Below, piece after piece: positions 25,916-37,427 of a stretch of 64,000 nucleotides of DNA (position 1 is its first letter; each line of letters begins with the position of its first letter). Position numbers and translations under genes: made by a program. The stretch spans positions 132,554-196,553 of the forward strand of contig NZ_JAHESF010000007.1 in assembly GCF_018598225.1 (NCBI RefSeq), written 5' to 3'. The stretch is from Chryseosolibacter histidinae (GTDB lineage Bacteria > Bacteroidota > Bacteroidia > Cytophagales > Cyclobacteriaceae). Under the pieces are notes generated by a model. That model was not told the DNA's origin. It saw only the letters and a program-made list of their open reading frames with translations, and did no database searches.

Positions 25916-26473
25916 TTATGAATTTGACCGCGCAGGTTCGTAACGCAGCACTACAATGCCACAACTGAATGCCTGCGACCCTGCAAGTTTGAACAGTGAC
26001 CGGGAGCCCGCGTTGAAGATCGGCATTCCCTTTCCTATGGCTGCAGGATTGATGAACAGGTGCAGCTCGTCGATCAGCTGCCTTTCAATTAATGACGACA
26101 CAAAGGTTGCTCCCCCGTAAGCAATGATATCTCCACCCTGCTGCGCTTTCAGCGCGGCAACCTCGTCAACAACATTGCCCCTGGCGAGCGTGGTGTTTTT
26201 CCACTCAGACCTGTCAAGCGTGTGCGTGAAAACAACTTTGCGCGTATTATTGAAGATGTCGGCACCTTCAGCCTCGGGATTTGCAGCCCAGAAGGGAATG
26301 AATCCCTGCGCAAGTTTTCTGCCCAGTATGATGCAGTCTACGGGTTCAGTAATTTGCTTCACATACGCCTTCAGTTCATCGTCCCAGTTGGTCACCATCC
26401 AATCCATCTGGCCTTCGGGACCGGCAACAAAGCCATCGATGGAGAGTTGCATTTGCAATTTTAATTTTCGCAT
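25916..26473 (-). CDS. dihydrofolate-reductase-fold protein, RibD C-terminal type (185 aa)
   Basis: The N-terminus KLKLQMQLSIDGFVAGPEGQ is the first strand and helix of the RibD C-terminal/DHFR-like domain. DCIILGRKLAQGFIPFW follows, then a KVVFTHTL strand and GGDIIAYGGATFVSSLI, which carries the NADP-binding glycine motif. The length is that of the stand-alone family often annotated as dihydrofolate reductase family protein. Members are small NADPH-dependent reductases of mostly unknown substrate. There is no linked riboflavin gene, so a role in that pathway is unlikely. Confidence 0.85.
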   Translation of the reverse strand: MRKLKLQMQLSIDGFVAGPEGQMDWMVTNWDDELKAYVKQITEPVDCIILGRKLAQGFIPFWAANPEAEGADIFNNTRKVVFTHTLDRSEWKNTTLARGNVVDEVAALKAQQGGDIIAYGGATFVSSLIERQLIDELHLFINPAAIGKGMPIFNAGSRSLFKLAGSQAFSCGIVVLRYEPARSNS

Positions 26474-26596
26474 AAAGATTTTAAGTCAATGCAACAAAAT
26501 AACGACCTGGCGAAGAAAGAAAATTGACAAAAACCGACATGGGAAATAAGAACAACGGGAATTTCCAGGGTTTGGAATCACCTGAATTTGGATGAA

Positions 26597-28324
26597 TCAC
26601 CAACTACTTCCCGAACCTCCGCCACCTGACGAGCCTCCACCCCAGCTGCTGCTGCTGCTGGAAGAGCCTGAGCTGGAAGAGCTGCTGCTGGAATCGGATT
26701 TTTTCGGGATGGTGAATCTGATCTTGGTTTTTTCGCCACAGTTGGCGCACAAGAAGTGATTGTAGCCATACCCGCTGGAACTGGTGGTTGCATCCGATAC
26801 CACTTCACGCTGGGTCAGCTTCACTGTCTTTTTAGAACAGGTATTGCAACGCATGATCGTGGACCGGAAGTTCTCATGCTGAAATACCCGCTGACGGTTA
26901 CAGGTATGGCAAACCCAAACATCGTAGTCGATGGAATTCAATTCCTCTTCTTTCACTTCACCTACAGCGAGAAACTTGTTGTCGGCAAATTCGTCGAGCT
27001 TCACCATCGTCGAACCACACTCGCAAGTGTAGGGAGCTTCTCTCAGCTTGTGCATCCGCGACCTGTGCCAACGATGGAACAACCACAGGAAAGGCAGCGG
27101 AAATATGTACGAAAATATTTTAACGTTGCGGTACGCCTCCGCCAGTGCCTCATACTTTATGTGCCGCTCACCGGATGACAATTTTGCTGCCCTGAGCGGA
27201 AGCAGTACCATATAATGCAGATGAACATACGCACACCAGGTGAGGTACGCCGCTGCTATCGACACATAGACCGGCGCATCGGGCAACCGGTAGGTGAAGA
27301 AATAAATTTCCAGCACCACTACAGGCCCCAACAGCAGGAAGAGCACGATGAACCAATTGTGGGTGTGGAGCTTGTTGCTGAATAGCGGAAAGAAAACCTT
27401 GGCTTCATTCGCTTCTTTTTTCCTGTACTCGCGCCGGCCTCCATCAAAGGTGGCCAGTGCCGCCACAACAATGCCGATGCCATAGACGATGAAAAAAATA
27501 AATGAATTCAATAATACATTCAGCGCATTCCCAACGGAAGTCTCATAAGGAATGCGGATCGTATAGGTGTAACCCTCCGCCGTTTGTTCAACAGACGACA
27601 TTGTGGTGTCAGGAAGCTCAGGAAGCTCTTCGGATTCGTTAACACTCCTTACAGTAGCCCACGCCTGGAGGAAAGACATCTTACGGGGTGTTTTAACAGT
27701 GTATACATTGTCTTCCCAGGTTATTTCAGAATAGTCAAGATTTGGCGCCTCAACAGCGGTTGTATCGGATGCATACGGCGTTTCTGCAGCAACGGCCTCC
27801 GGGTTCAAGTGATTAAAAAGTGCATTCACACCCACTACCATGCCATTGTCATAGTCATCTGACCTGAAATAAGGCACCATGTAATCTTGCTGGATCCGAA
27901 AACACGTAACATCCGGGAGGTCACCTTCCAGTCCATAGCCGGTCTCGAATTCCACACGATGCTGGTCTTTCACTAACAGGATCAGCAGGCCATTGTCTTT
28001 TTCTTTCGATCCGAGCTGCCAGTGATTGAACAGCGCCACGGCAAAATCTTTGGGCACCTGGTCGCCGATGGAGTTTAACAGCACCACCGCTACCTGGGCT
28101 TTTCCCGCCTGGTCCAACGCTGCGAGCTGGGCGTTGATCTGCTGTGCAACCGGTTCTGTAATGATGTGATCTGCATTGCTCACATATCCGCCGTCGATCT
28201 TCTTGGGATCAGGCACTTCCTCTACGCTGTATTGATGCTGCTCACTATCAGAACAGCTGAGAATGAAGAGTGCAACTGTTATAAAAAACAACAGGTTTTT
28301 GGCTGCGGGGGAAATTTTGTTCAT
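26597..28324 (-). CDS. TPM-domain lipoprotein with zinc-ribbon-like region and Ser/Gly tail (575 aa)
   Basis: A lipoprotein signal ends ILSC (Cys 24). A TPM domain (TLP18.3/Psb32 type) fills about 35-185, with GGYVSNADHIITEPV, VAVVLLNSIGDQVPKDFAVALF, DNGLLILLVKDQHRVEFETGYG and DVTCFRIQQDYMVPYF. Membrane segments lie near 270-300 and 320-380. A cytoplasm- or periplasm-facing part then has several Cys pairs (CECG, CHTC, CNTC, CANC) that look like two zinc ribbons. A low-complexity Ser-rich then Gly-rich tail ends GSSW. A paralogue lies at 51806. TPM proteins are membrane-linked and in plants help photosystem II repair; the bacterial role is unclear. Confidence 0.82.
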   Translation of the reverse strand: MNKISPAAKNLLFFITVALFILSCSDSEQHQYSVEEVPDPKKIDGGYVSNADHIITEPVAQQINAQLAALDQAGKAQVAVVLLNSIGDQVPKDFAVALFNHWQLGSKEKDNGLLILLVKDQHRVEFETGYGLEGDLPDVTCFRIQQDYMVPYFRSDDYDNGMVVGVNALFNHLNPEAVAAETPYASDTTAVEAPNLDYSEITWEDNVYTVKTPRKMSFLQAWATVRSVNESEELPELPDTTMSSVEQTAEGYTYTIRIPYETSVGNALNVLLNSFIFFIVYGIGIVVAALATFDGGRREYRKKEANEAKVFFPLFSNKLHTHNWFIVLFLLLGPVVVLEIYFFTYRLPDAPVYVSIAAAYLTWCAYVHLHYMVLLPLRAAKLSSGERHIKYEALAEAYRNVKIFSYIFPLPFLWLFHRWHRSRMHKLREAPYTCECGSTMVKLDEFADNKFLAVGEVKEEELNSIDYDVWVCHTCNRQRVFQHENFRSTIMRCNTCSKKTVKLTQREVVSDATTSSSGYGYNHFLCANCGEKTKIRFTIPKKSDSSSSSSSSGSSSSSSSWGGGSSGGGGSGSSW

Positions 28325-28345
28325 AAAACGTTAAGATACTAAAAA

Positions 28346-28374
28346 GTCCACAGTCGACGGTCCACAGTCCACGG
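28346..28374. repeat. degenerate GTCCACAGTC / GTCGACGGTC repeat
   Basis: About three 9-10 base units (GTCCACA, GTCGACG, GTCCACA, GTCCACG) lie between two minus-strand genes. It is another member of the gene-boundary short-period repeats, with its own core. Confidence 0.6.
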
Positions 28375-28412
28375 CAGGTGGTGTGAACTTCACTGTAACC
28401 AAATTCAGCCTA

Positions 28413-28868
28413 TCAAAGCTGAATCTCGTATATGAACAACATTTCGTTCTTAGTGTCCCAAAAATATTTTGAGCCACCGAATTGTCCGTATACTTCACTG
28501 CCTTGATCGGGTGTGAACCAGTCAGGTTTTTCAATCCAGTCTGGCGGCTCGACCTCAAATATTTCTGACCGGCTTACGCCAACTTTGTCAATTCTATGGC
28601 CTTCGAATCGATTTATCACCTTAAAGTTCCGCCACCACTCCTGCGTGGGTTTCAATTGCAGGAACATAACATACTCTTTAGTCCAGTGAGCAGATTGCCA
28701 GTATCTTCCTTTCTGTAATTCAACACCCGTGGGAGCTCCTCCATCCGCCCAATGATAATATACCTTCTCCGGGTCATTGGTATTGATCTCATCACAACTC
28801 GTGAGGAGCATCAGCATGATCGATAAGAAACAGGTTGAGTATTTCAATTTGATCTTTACTGTCGGCAT
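28413..28868 (-). CDS. uncharacterised lipoprotein (151 aa)
   Basis: The signal peptide ends LLTSC with the acylated Cys at residue 25, so the product is probably an outer- or inner-membrane lipoprotein. The mature part is rich in Trp and charged residues (KVYYHWADGG, WQSAHWTKEYVMFLQLKPT, WWRNFK) and ends in a hydrophobic strand. I do not recognise a family. ATG at 28868 is preferred over an upstream ATG at 28889 because it places the signal peptide at the N-terminus. It is divergent from the HelD-like gene with about 135 bases between. Confidence 0.75.
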   Translation of the reverse strand: MPTVKIKLKYSTCFLSIMLMLLTSCDEINTNDPEKVYYHWADGGAPTGVELQKGRYWQSAHWTKEYVMFLQLKPTQEWWRNFKVINRFEGHRIDKVGVSRSEIFEVEPPDWIEKPDWFTPDQGSEVYGQFGGSKYFWDTKNEMLFIYEIQL

Positions 28869-29003
28869 GTTAGTTTCTTTGCGCGACAAATATCAAAAAA
28901 ACCAGGCAGATTGTTTTGCCAGTATTCTGCCGGCCACATCTCCAGGTATTTGTCATTTTTTCGATTAAAATGCTGACCTTTGCGGTTCACAAAAATTCAA
29001 CTG

Positions 29004-31061
29004 ATGATCAATCCCAGCGAACTGGAAGAGCGTGAATACCTGGAAGAAATAAAAGAAAAGCTGTTGCTAGCCATCAGGCGGGTGAATGATTCAGTAAAGC
29101 AATATTCGGCGGAACTGAGGCAAAGCAAGGAGTATATCCATGAGCATCAGTCGGGAATGGACGAAGCCGACATGGTAGCTGCCGGCCAGTCCATCAATCG
29201 TATGGCCAGCATCGGAGAGTCGGCTGCGTTGCGTAAAAGAAAACTGATCAAGCTCAGCAGCTCTCCGTATTTCGGTCGCATCGATTTTGCGCCGGATAAC
29301 GGCCAGGAGCTGCCGGTGTACATCGGCATCTATACTTTCACCGACGAGACCCAACGCGCCACGTTGATCTACGACTGGCGTGCGCCCATCTCATCCATGT
29401 TCTACGATTTCGAGCTTGGTGAAGGCTGGTATACAACACCTTCCGGGAAAGTAACGGGACGGATCCTGCTGAAACGTCAGTACAAGATCCAGGATGGCCG
29501 CATGGATTACATGATCGAAAACGCTGTGAGCATCCATGACGACATCCTGCAGAAGGAGCTGAGCAAATCGGCTGATGACAAGATGCGGAACATCGTGGCC
29601 ACCATTCAGCGCGATCAGAACGCCGTGATCCGGAATGAAACAGCGCCGGTGATGATCATCCAGGGGGTGGCCGGATCCGGAAAGACATCTATTGCCCTTC
29701 ACCGGATCGCTTTTTTATTGTATCGCTTCAGGGAAACGATCACCTCAAAAGACATTCTCATTATTTCTCCCAATAAAGTATTTGCCGACTACATTTCTAA
29801 CGTATTGCCGGAGCTCGGTGAAGAACAAATCCCCGAAATGGAAATGGAAGAGCTGGCTGCCGACCTGCTGGAAAACAAATACAGGTTCCAGACCTTTTTT
29901 CAGCAGGTGTCCGAGCTGCTCGAAAAACATGATGCCGGCTTCATCGAAAGGATCCGTCTCAAGTCGTCGTTTGAATTTCTCAGCAAGCTCAACCAGTACC
30001 TCATCTACATTGAGAACAACTACTTCACCTTCGCCGAGCTGCAGGTAGGAAAAACGATCGTGCCCTTCCCTTTTATACTCGAAAGATTCAAAGCGTACCA
30101 TCGCATACCTTTGTTAAAACGTTTTCCGGAGGTTGTAAAAGATGTACAGAATTTTGTGCGTGACAGCACGCAACGAAAACTGACGGGCCAGGAGAAAGCC
30201 AAGATATGGGAGGCGATACCACGGATGTTCAAGATGAACGATGTGTTTGACCTGTACCGCGATTTTTACAGGTGGCTTGGAAAGGAAGACCTGTTCAAAA
30301 CCAAACATGGGGGCGTGCTCGAGTATGCCGATGTGTTTCCGCTGATCTATTTCAAATTGCGTCTTGAAGGCCTGCAGCCCTTCGATCATGTGAAACATCT
30401 GCTGGTAGACGAGATGCAGGATTATACACCGGTTCAATATGCGGTATTATCGAGGTTATTCAAGTGCAAAAAAACCATTCTCGGTGATGTGAGCCAGACC
30501 GTCAATCCATACAGCGCTTCGTCTGCCGACACGATCCAGCAGGTTTTTCCGCAAGCCGATACCGTCAAACTTTTAAGAAGCTACCGGTCTACCTATGAAA
30601 TAACCGCCTTCGCACAACGGATCATTCACAATCCCGACCTGATTGCCATGGAACGACATGGGCAAGTTCCGGACCTGATCGGCTGCCAGAGCAATGCAGA
30701 AGAGGTGGAGGTGATCAAAAAAATGATCGCCGCATTCAAAACATCGGGGTATCACTCTCTGGGCATCATCTGCAAAACGCATCAACAGGCAAAATTCCTG
30801 AATGACGAACTGAAATCTTTGGGCGTGCACCTGCTCACGGCTGACAGCACTGCCTTCAAGGAAGGGATCACCATCACCACTGCACACCTGTCTAAAGGAC
30901 TGGAATTCGATCAGGTGATCGTGCCTTTTGTGTCGTCACGCAACTATCAATCGGATGTGGATATGAAAATGCTTTACATTGCCTGTACGCGGGCGATGCA
31001 TCAGCTGACGCTGACGTTCACAACCTCATCCCCGGCCAACCTCATCCCGGCCTTCTCCTGA
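29004..31061 (+). CDS. helD: HelD-like superfamily 1 helicase (685 aa)
   Basis: An N-terminal charged helical segment (about 1-75) resembles the coiled coil of HelD that enters the RNA polymerase secondary channel. The helicase core has Walker A GVAGSGKTSIALHR (about 222-235), Walker B LLVDEMQDYTPVQY (about 468) and the later motifs LGDVSQTVNPY, RSYRSTYEI, TTAHLSKGLEFDQVIVP and YIACTRA. The YDWRAPIS block in the first third is typical of HelD rather than of UvrD or Rep. HelD proteins release stalled RNA polymerase using ATP. The ATG at 29004 is chosen; a TTG at 28980 lies inside a probable promoter element (GACCTTTG, 28975-28982). Some HelD relatives (HelR) protect polymerase from rifampicin, and rph lies 1 kb further on. 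Confidence 0.85.
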   Translation: MINPSELEEREYLEEIKEKLLLAIRRVNDSVKQYSAELRQSKEYIHEHQSGMDEADMVAAGQSINRMASIGESAALRKRKLIKLSSSPYFGRIDFAPDNGQELPVYIGIYTFTDETQRATLIYDWRAPISSMFYDFELGEGWYTTPSGKVTGRILLKRQYKIQDGRMDYMIENAVSIHDDILQKELSKSADDKMRNIVATIQRDQNAVIRNETAPVMIIQGVAGSGKTSIALHRIAFLLYRFRETITSKDILIISPNKVFADYISNVLPELGEEQIPEMEMEELAADLLENKYRFQTFFQQVSELLEKHDAGFIERIRLKSSFEFLSKLNQYLIYIENNYFTFAELQVGKTIVPFPFILERFKAYHRIPLLKRFPEVVKDVQNFVRDSTQRKLTGQEKAKIWEAIPRMFKMNDVFDLYRDFYRWLGKEDLFKTKHGGVLEYADVFPLIYFKLRLEGLQPFDHVKHLLVDEMQDYTPVQYAVLSRLFKCKKTILGDVSQTVNPYSASSADTIQQVFPQADTVKLLRSYRSTYEITAFAQRIIHNPDLIAMERHGQVPDLIGCQSNAEEVEVIKKMIAAFKTSGYHSLGIICKTHQQAKFLNDELKSLGVHLLTADSTAFKEGITITTAHLSKGLEFDQVIVPFVSSRNYQSDVDMKMLYIACTRAMHQLTLTFTTSSPANLIPAFS

Positions 31062-31088
31062 GAGGAGAAGGGGGGCCTGCCCTTTGTC

Positions 31089-31979
31089 TTAGACAACGGG
31101 CATTGTTTTTTCGCTGTGTTGGAGCACGCGCGTGATTTCGCGGGTGGTTTTTGTGAAGGGGCCGGATGATTCAAGTTTCAGGCTGGCCATGGCGGCTGCG
31201 AATTCGCCGGCATGTTGGAGTGTGGCGCCCTGGATGCGCTGACTCAGGTAGCCTGCCATGTATGTATCACCACAGCCTGTTGCGTCTACTACCTGGCGTG
31301 GTATGTAGGCGGGGATATCGTAAAAGGTATTGTCATGATAGAGTACGGAGCCCTTGCTGCCCAGCGTGATGATCACTTCTTCCACACCCCAGTCGGCGAG
31401 CATGCGCGCACCGGTGCGGGGGTCAGCCTGACCGGTGAGGACCTCCATCTCATACTCATTCGCTTTCAGCATGCTGATGTAGGGCAGTGCCGCGATCTTG
31501 TCTGCCCAGTCAATGGGTACCACTTTCTGTCCATCGACTTTGCGCAGGAATCCCTGCACATCCAGTGACACCTTACCTTTCGAGGCCAGCAGGCGGATCA
31601 GGTCTATGGACATGTCTGGCGCCAGCAATGGCCCAAGATGATAGATGCTTGCCGTTGCAGGCTGGAGCTGCTCCATAGTAAACGGATCGGCCACCTGCAA
31701 CACGCGCTGGGTGCGGTGATCGAGGTTTCCGGTATACGTGTTCTCGAAAAAAACGGTATGGGTACTGGGCAACGCCATCACTTCAATATTTTTGGCGCGC
31801 AGCTCAGCCACCCGTGGCAGGTCACTTTCGCCCAGTGCCGTTACCAGCAAATATTTCACAGGCGTTGTATTGATGGCATGCGAAAAGTAAAATGCGGTAC
31901 CACCCGCCATGTACATTTCGGTTTGTGGCGTTACTACCTTGTCGCGGGTGATGTGGCCGATGCAGCAGATATCATACAT
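31089..31979 (-). CDS. PfkB-family sugar/nucleoside kinase (296 aa)
   Basis: The fold is that of ribokinase-like enzymes. The N-terminal strand is YDICCIGHITRDKVV, the substrate-side glycine pair is MAGGTAFYFS, and the C-terminal PfkB signature 2 reads VDATGCGDTYMAGYL, which supplies the anion hole and the catalytic Asp. ANEYEMEVLTG is the conserved ADP-site helix start. It is probably a cytoplasmic ATP-dependent kinase of a sugar, nucleoside or inositol-type alcohol. There are no sugar-catabolic neighbours: it lies between the convergent helicase gene and rph, which precedes it on the same strand behind a terminator. Confidence 0.87.
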   Translation of the reverse strand: MYDICCIGHITRDKVVTPQTEMYMAGGTAFYFSHAINTTPVKYLLVTALGESDLPRVAELRAKNIEVMALPSTHTVFFENTYTGNLDHRTQRVLQVADPFTMEQLQPATASIYHLGPLLAPDMSIDLIRLLASKGKVSLDVQGFLRKVDGQKVVPIDWADKIAALPYISMLKANEYEMEVLTGQADPRTGARMLADWGVEEVIITLGSKGSVLYHDNTFYDIPAYIPRQVVDATGCGDTYMAGYLSQRIQGATLQHAGEFAAAMASLKLESSGPFTKTTREITRVLQHSEKTMPVV

Positions 31980-32061
31980 AATCCTGTGGTGCTGATTTTA
32001 TTCCGGCAAATGTACGGATTGCCGGAATATCTTGACACAGTGAATCCTCTGAAAAATGAAA

Positions 32062-32091
32062 AGACAGTTACACATTAATGTACAACTGTCT
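32062..32091 (-). terminator. terminator of the marR-rph operon
   Basis: AGACAGTT (32062-32069) and AACTGTCT (32084-32091) form an 8-bp stem whose loop holds CATTAATG. On the minus strand a T-rich run (TTTTCATTTTT) follows at once. It lies 25 bases past the rph stop codon. Confidence 0.75.
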
Positions 32092-32116
32092 GAACTTTAT
32101 ACAGCGTTTCCCTGTT

Positions 32117-35229
<3,113 letters not shown>

Positions 35230-35250
35230 ATTTTATCTTAGTTTGTAAAT

Positions 35251-35293
35251 ATCTTAGTAACAAAGATAATATTAAAAACATACAAAGCAAATC
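35251..35293 (-). promoter_or_regulatory. marR-rph promoter with overlapping dyad operator
   Basis: On the minus strand GATTTG (35288-35293) and TATCTTTG (35261-35268) are separated by the ideal 19 bases between TTG and the -7 box. The dyad ATCTTAGTAACAAAGAT (35251-35267) has 2-fold symmetry, ATCTTnGTnACnAAGAT, and covers the -7 element and predicted start site. The marR ATG is at 35229. Confidence 0.7.
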
Positions 35294-35332
35294 AGTTCAC
35301 GGAAACTGGGCGGGTTTAAAATCCCAAATGCA

Positions 35333-35368
35333 AAACGCAAAGGGCGCAAAGGAGGCGCAAAGAACGCC
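35333..35368. repeat. degenerate GCGCAAAG tandem repeat
   Basis: Four imperfect units (CGCAAAG, GCGCAAAG, GCGCAAAG, ACGC) lie upstream of the marR promoter. From here to 35558 there is no convincing gene; a short plus-strand frame at 35504 with an AAGGAGG upstream is mostly antisense to the next gene. Confidence 0.6.
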
Positions 35369-35558
35369 GAGTAAATAAAGTCATTACTTTCTGGGAGCTG
35401 CGCAGATCTACTTGAATCAGTTATCGGGAATTGCAGCAGAACGCGAAGGTCGCTACGCTCCTTTTGAGGCTATCGGATCTTAAAAATAAAGGAGGATGAG
35501 GCCATGAATCTCAGGCAACAAACGTTTCGAAAATCCAGAAAGGGGTGTTCCCTAGATC

Positions 35559-36722
35559 TTATTTTTGCAATCCCGCCTGATGATCCTGCCACTGCTTTTC
35601 CCAAACAGTTAGTCCGGAGGAATATTTTGGATCGATCTTTTTGCATTGCGCCTCATACATGGATGCCAGCGCGCGCTCGCCCAGGAAATAATATATTTTT
35701 CCGAACGTATTCCACGAGGCAGCGCTGGAAGGATTCAACAATGCCTGGATCTTTGCCAGGGCTAATGCTTTTCTGAGATCATTCTTTTTCAACGCTTCAT
35801 CCACGGCAGCACTGATGGCGCCAGGCGGTACCATGTTTACTACGGCAGCGCTTACGACACTATCCGTTTGCGTGTTCAATTGCGCAGTGCTCATCTTCAG
35901 AAAGCTGTCGCGGAGGTTTGTCATGGTGACGCCTGTTTCCATGATCTGCTTCAATCTTGGATAAGGGATCATGCTGTTCGTTTCTTCCTGGTCTGCCCTG
36001 GTGCGGATGAGGTATTCCGGGCGGAAAGGCTTGCTCACGATAAACCGGCTCAGGTCTTCATTACGTCCGTAGATCAGCTCCCTGCCCGCAACAAAACGGT
36101 TGTCGTAGCGATAGTACATGCAGGAGACGTGGAGCGCCTTATACCGGGGAAGATAGAAATAAAGAAAGTCTTTGGTTGGCAGGTTCGGATTGTTGCTGTC
36201 TTCGATGCGGTAGGTGATGATCTTATTGCGCTTGTCGTTGATAACCATGCTATCGGTGTCAACGAAACGAATATACTTACCGTACCGGAGCAGTGTAGCG
36301 GAGTCGATATATTCCTTGATCCTTTCAAAGTTCTGGCTGGTGGTGACCAATGTGATCTTGCGGCTGATGAAAGGAATAACGGACGAGATACTGTGCGGGT
36401 GCCAGTGCGTGCTCAGCACATATTTCAACGGCTTCGACGGAAAGTAACTTTTCAACGATTGCAATACCTGTTCGCCTTCCGCTGTATGATCTTTCAGGTG
36501 GGTTGTACCGGCACCGTCGTTCGAGATCGGCATCTCGATCAGCGCGATGTAGTTGCGGAATTCTACGATGGTGCTTTTGGTTACAATGTTTTTGGTTTTT
36601 GTGGTGTCATAGTACATGAAATAGAGTCCTTCGTCGACCTTGCTGATGTGGTGGGGGGTTGTTTGCTGGGCAAAAGTGGTGACAGCCAGGGTAAGGATAG
36701 TATAGGTGAGTATTGTTTTCAT
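35559..36722 (-). CDS. secreted degenerate metallo-beta-lactamase-fold protein (387 aa)
   Basis: The signal peptide (about 1-18) ends TTFAQ. The next region follows the MBL fold: STIVEFRNYIALIEMPIS, then LKYVLSTHWHPHSISSVIPF, where active enzymes have HxHxDH. Here the motif reads H-W-H-P-H-S, so the Asp and the last His are replaced and at most part of one metal site remains. Later strands (YFYLPRYKALHVSCMYY) take the place of the third ligand region without a clear His or Asp. The C-terminal ~110 residues are helical, with a TPR-like pair (SAASWNTFGKIYYFLGERALASMYEAQ). It is probably a periplasmic protein that has lost classical hydrolase activity. ATG at 36722 is preferred over one at 36806. 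Confidence 0.65.
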   Translation of the reverse strand: MKTILTYTILTLAVTTFAQQTTPHHISKVDEGLYFMYYDTTKTKNIVTKSTIVEFRNYIALIEMPISNDGAGTTHLKDHTAEGEQVLQSLKSYFPSKPLKYVLSTHWHPHSISSVIPFISRKITLVTTSQNFERIKEYIDSATLLRYGKYIRFVDTDSMVINDKRNKIITYRIEDSNNPNLPTKDFLYFYLPRYKALHVSCMYYRYDNRFVAGRELIYGRNEDLSRFIVSKPFRPEYLIRTRADQEETNSMIPYPRLKQIMETGVTMTNLRDSFLKMSTAQLNTQTDSVVSAAVVNMVPPGAISAAVDEALKKNDLRKALALAKIQALLNPSSAASWNTFGKIYYFLGERALASMYEAQCKKIDPKYSSGLTVWEKQWQDHQAGLQK

Positions 36723-37427
36723 GGGGGTAAATAAAGGTGGACCAAATATAAAGGTGGGCAAGCCCCTACCCTGGGAGTAGGTTCTTTTTAACAATTTATT
36801 TAACAAAAAAAGAGGACTCTAAATGGTGGGGTTCTAACCAGGGGGCACATTTACTGGTGTAGTTTCTTACTGCTTTTTTCTGTTTGCTTCTAGTGAAACA
36901 GCTTACATTTTGTGGCAGGGCCACGAGTCTTACTTTTTGTCTTGATACAAAAAGTAACAAAAAGATCAAGAGCCCAAAAATGCTGCCTCACACACTTGCC
37001 GGGGCGCGCCCGCTTTTGGGCTCGGGCCCCCGCGCGTCTAACCCGTTTTGACAGGGTGCAATAATAAAAGTTACAGTCTTTGATTCAGTGCTACGGTTAT
37101 TCTTACTTCTTACCCCTACTCCTTCTGCAGCCTTTCATTTTTTTGGAAACTTACTGACCAATGTTTCGTATTATAGCTACAAAACTTATCTTTGCATCAC
37201 ATTGCAAAAATGTTCAACCCTTTAAAACGAGGGATTTCAAAAATGCCTGTCTTGTAATACCATACCAATCATAGCACTCCTTGTTCAAAAGGAGCTTGCT
37301 GGTATTTTGTCTGAATTTATTGGGTAATCGATAACGCCTGAACAAGGTGCCTGGAATTGCGTCTTAACCGTTGCACATTCCTGGATGGCAATGCCATACC
37401 CTTTTACAAACTTTAATCGTGACTATT
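36723..37427. other. gene-free region with nested inverted repeats
   Basis: No coding signal is visible in these ~700 bases. The middle holds a structured element (36931-37023, listed separately). The part from 37024 to 37427 is the upstream region of the RNA ligase gene. I cannot identify a small RNA by name, but the length and structure would allow one. Confidence 0.6.
36931..37023. repeat. nested inverted-repeat element
   Basis: TACTTTTTGT (36931-36940) and ACAAAAAGTA (36947-36956) are a perfect 10-bp hairpin with loop CTTGAT. That loop can pair with ATCAAG at 36964-36969. GAGCCCAAAA (36970-36979) then pairs perfectly with TTTTGGGCTC (37014-37023). The ACAAAAAGTAACAAAAAG core resembles a repeat I know from many Bacteroidota intergenic regions. 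Confidence 0.7.

Noticed and set aside
29004-31061. UvrD/Rep DNA-repair helicase
   Set aside because: The N-terminal helical arm, the YDWRAPIS block and the length point to HelD-like proteins instead.
35230-35558. Rifamycin-associated element upstream of marR-rph
   Set aside because: The actinobacterial 19-bp element is absent; control is better explained by the local MarR dyad.
35504-35776. Short plus-strand gene with an AAGGAGG upstream
   Set aside because: Most of it is antisense to the MBL-fold gene and no family pattern is seen; Bacteroidota seldom rely on that ribosome-binding motif.
35868-36734. 288-residue plus-strand frame
   Set aside because: It lies fully antisense to the secreted MBL-fold gene, which has a signal peptide and family motifs; the plus frame has none.
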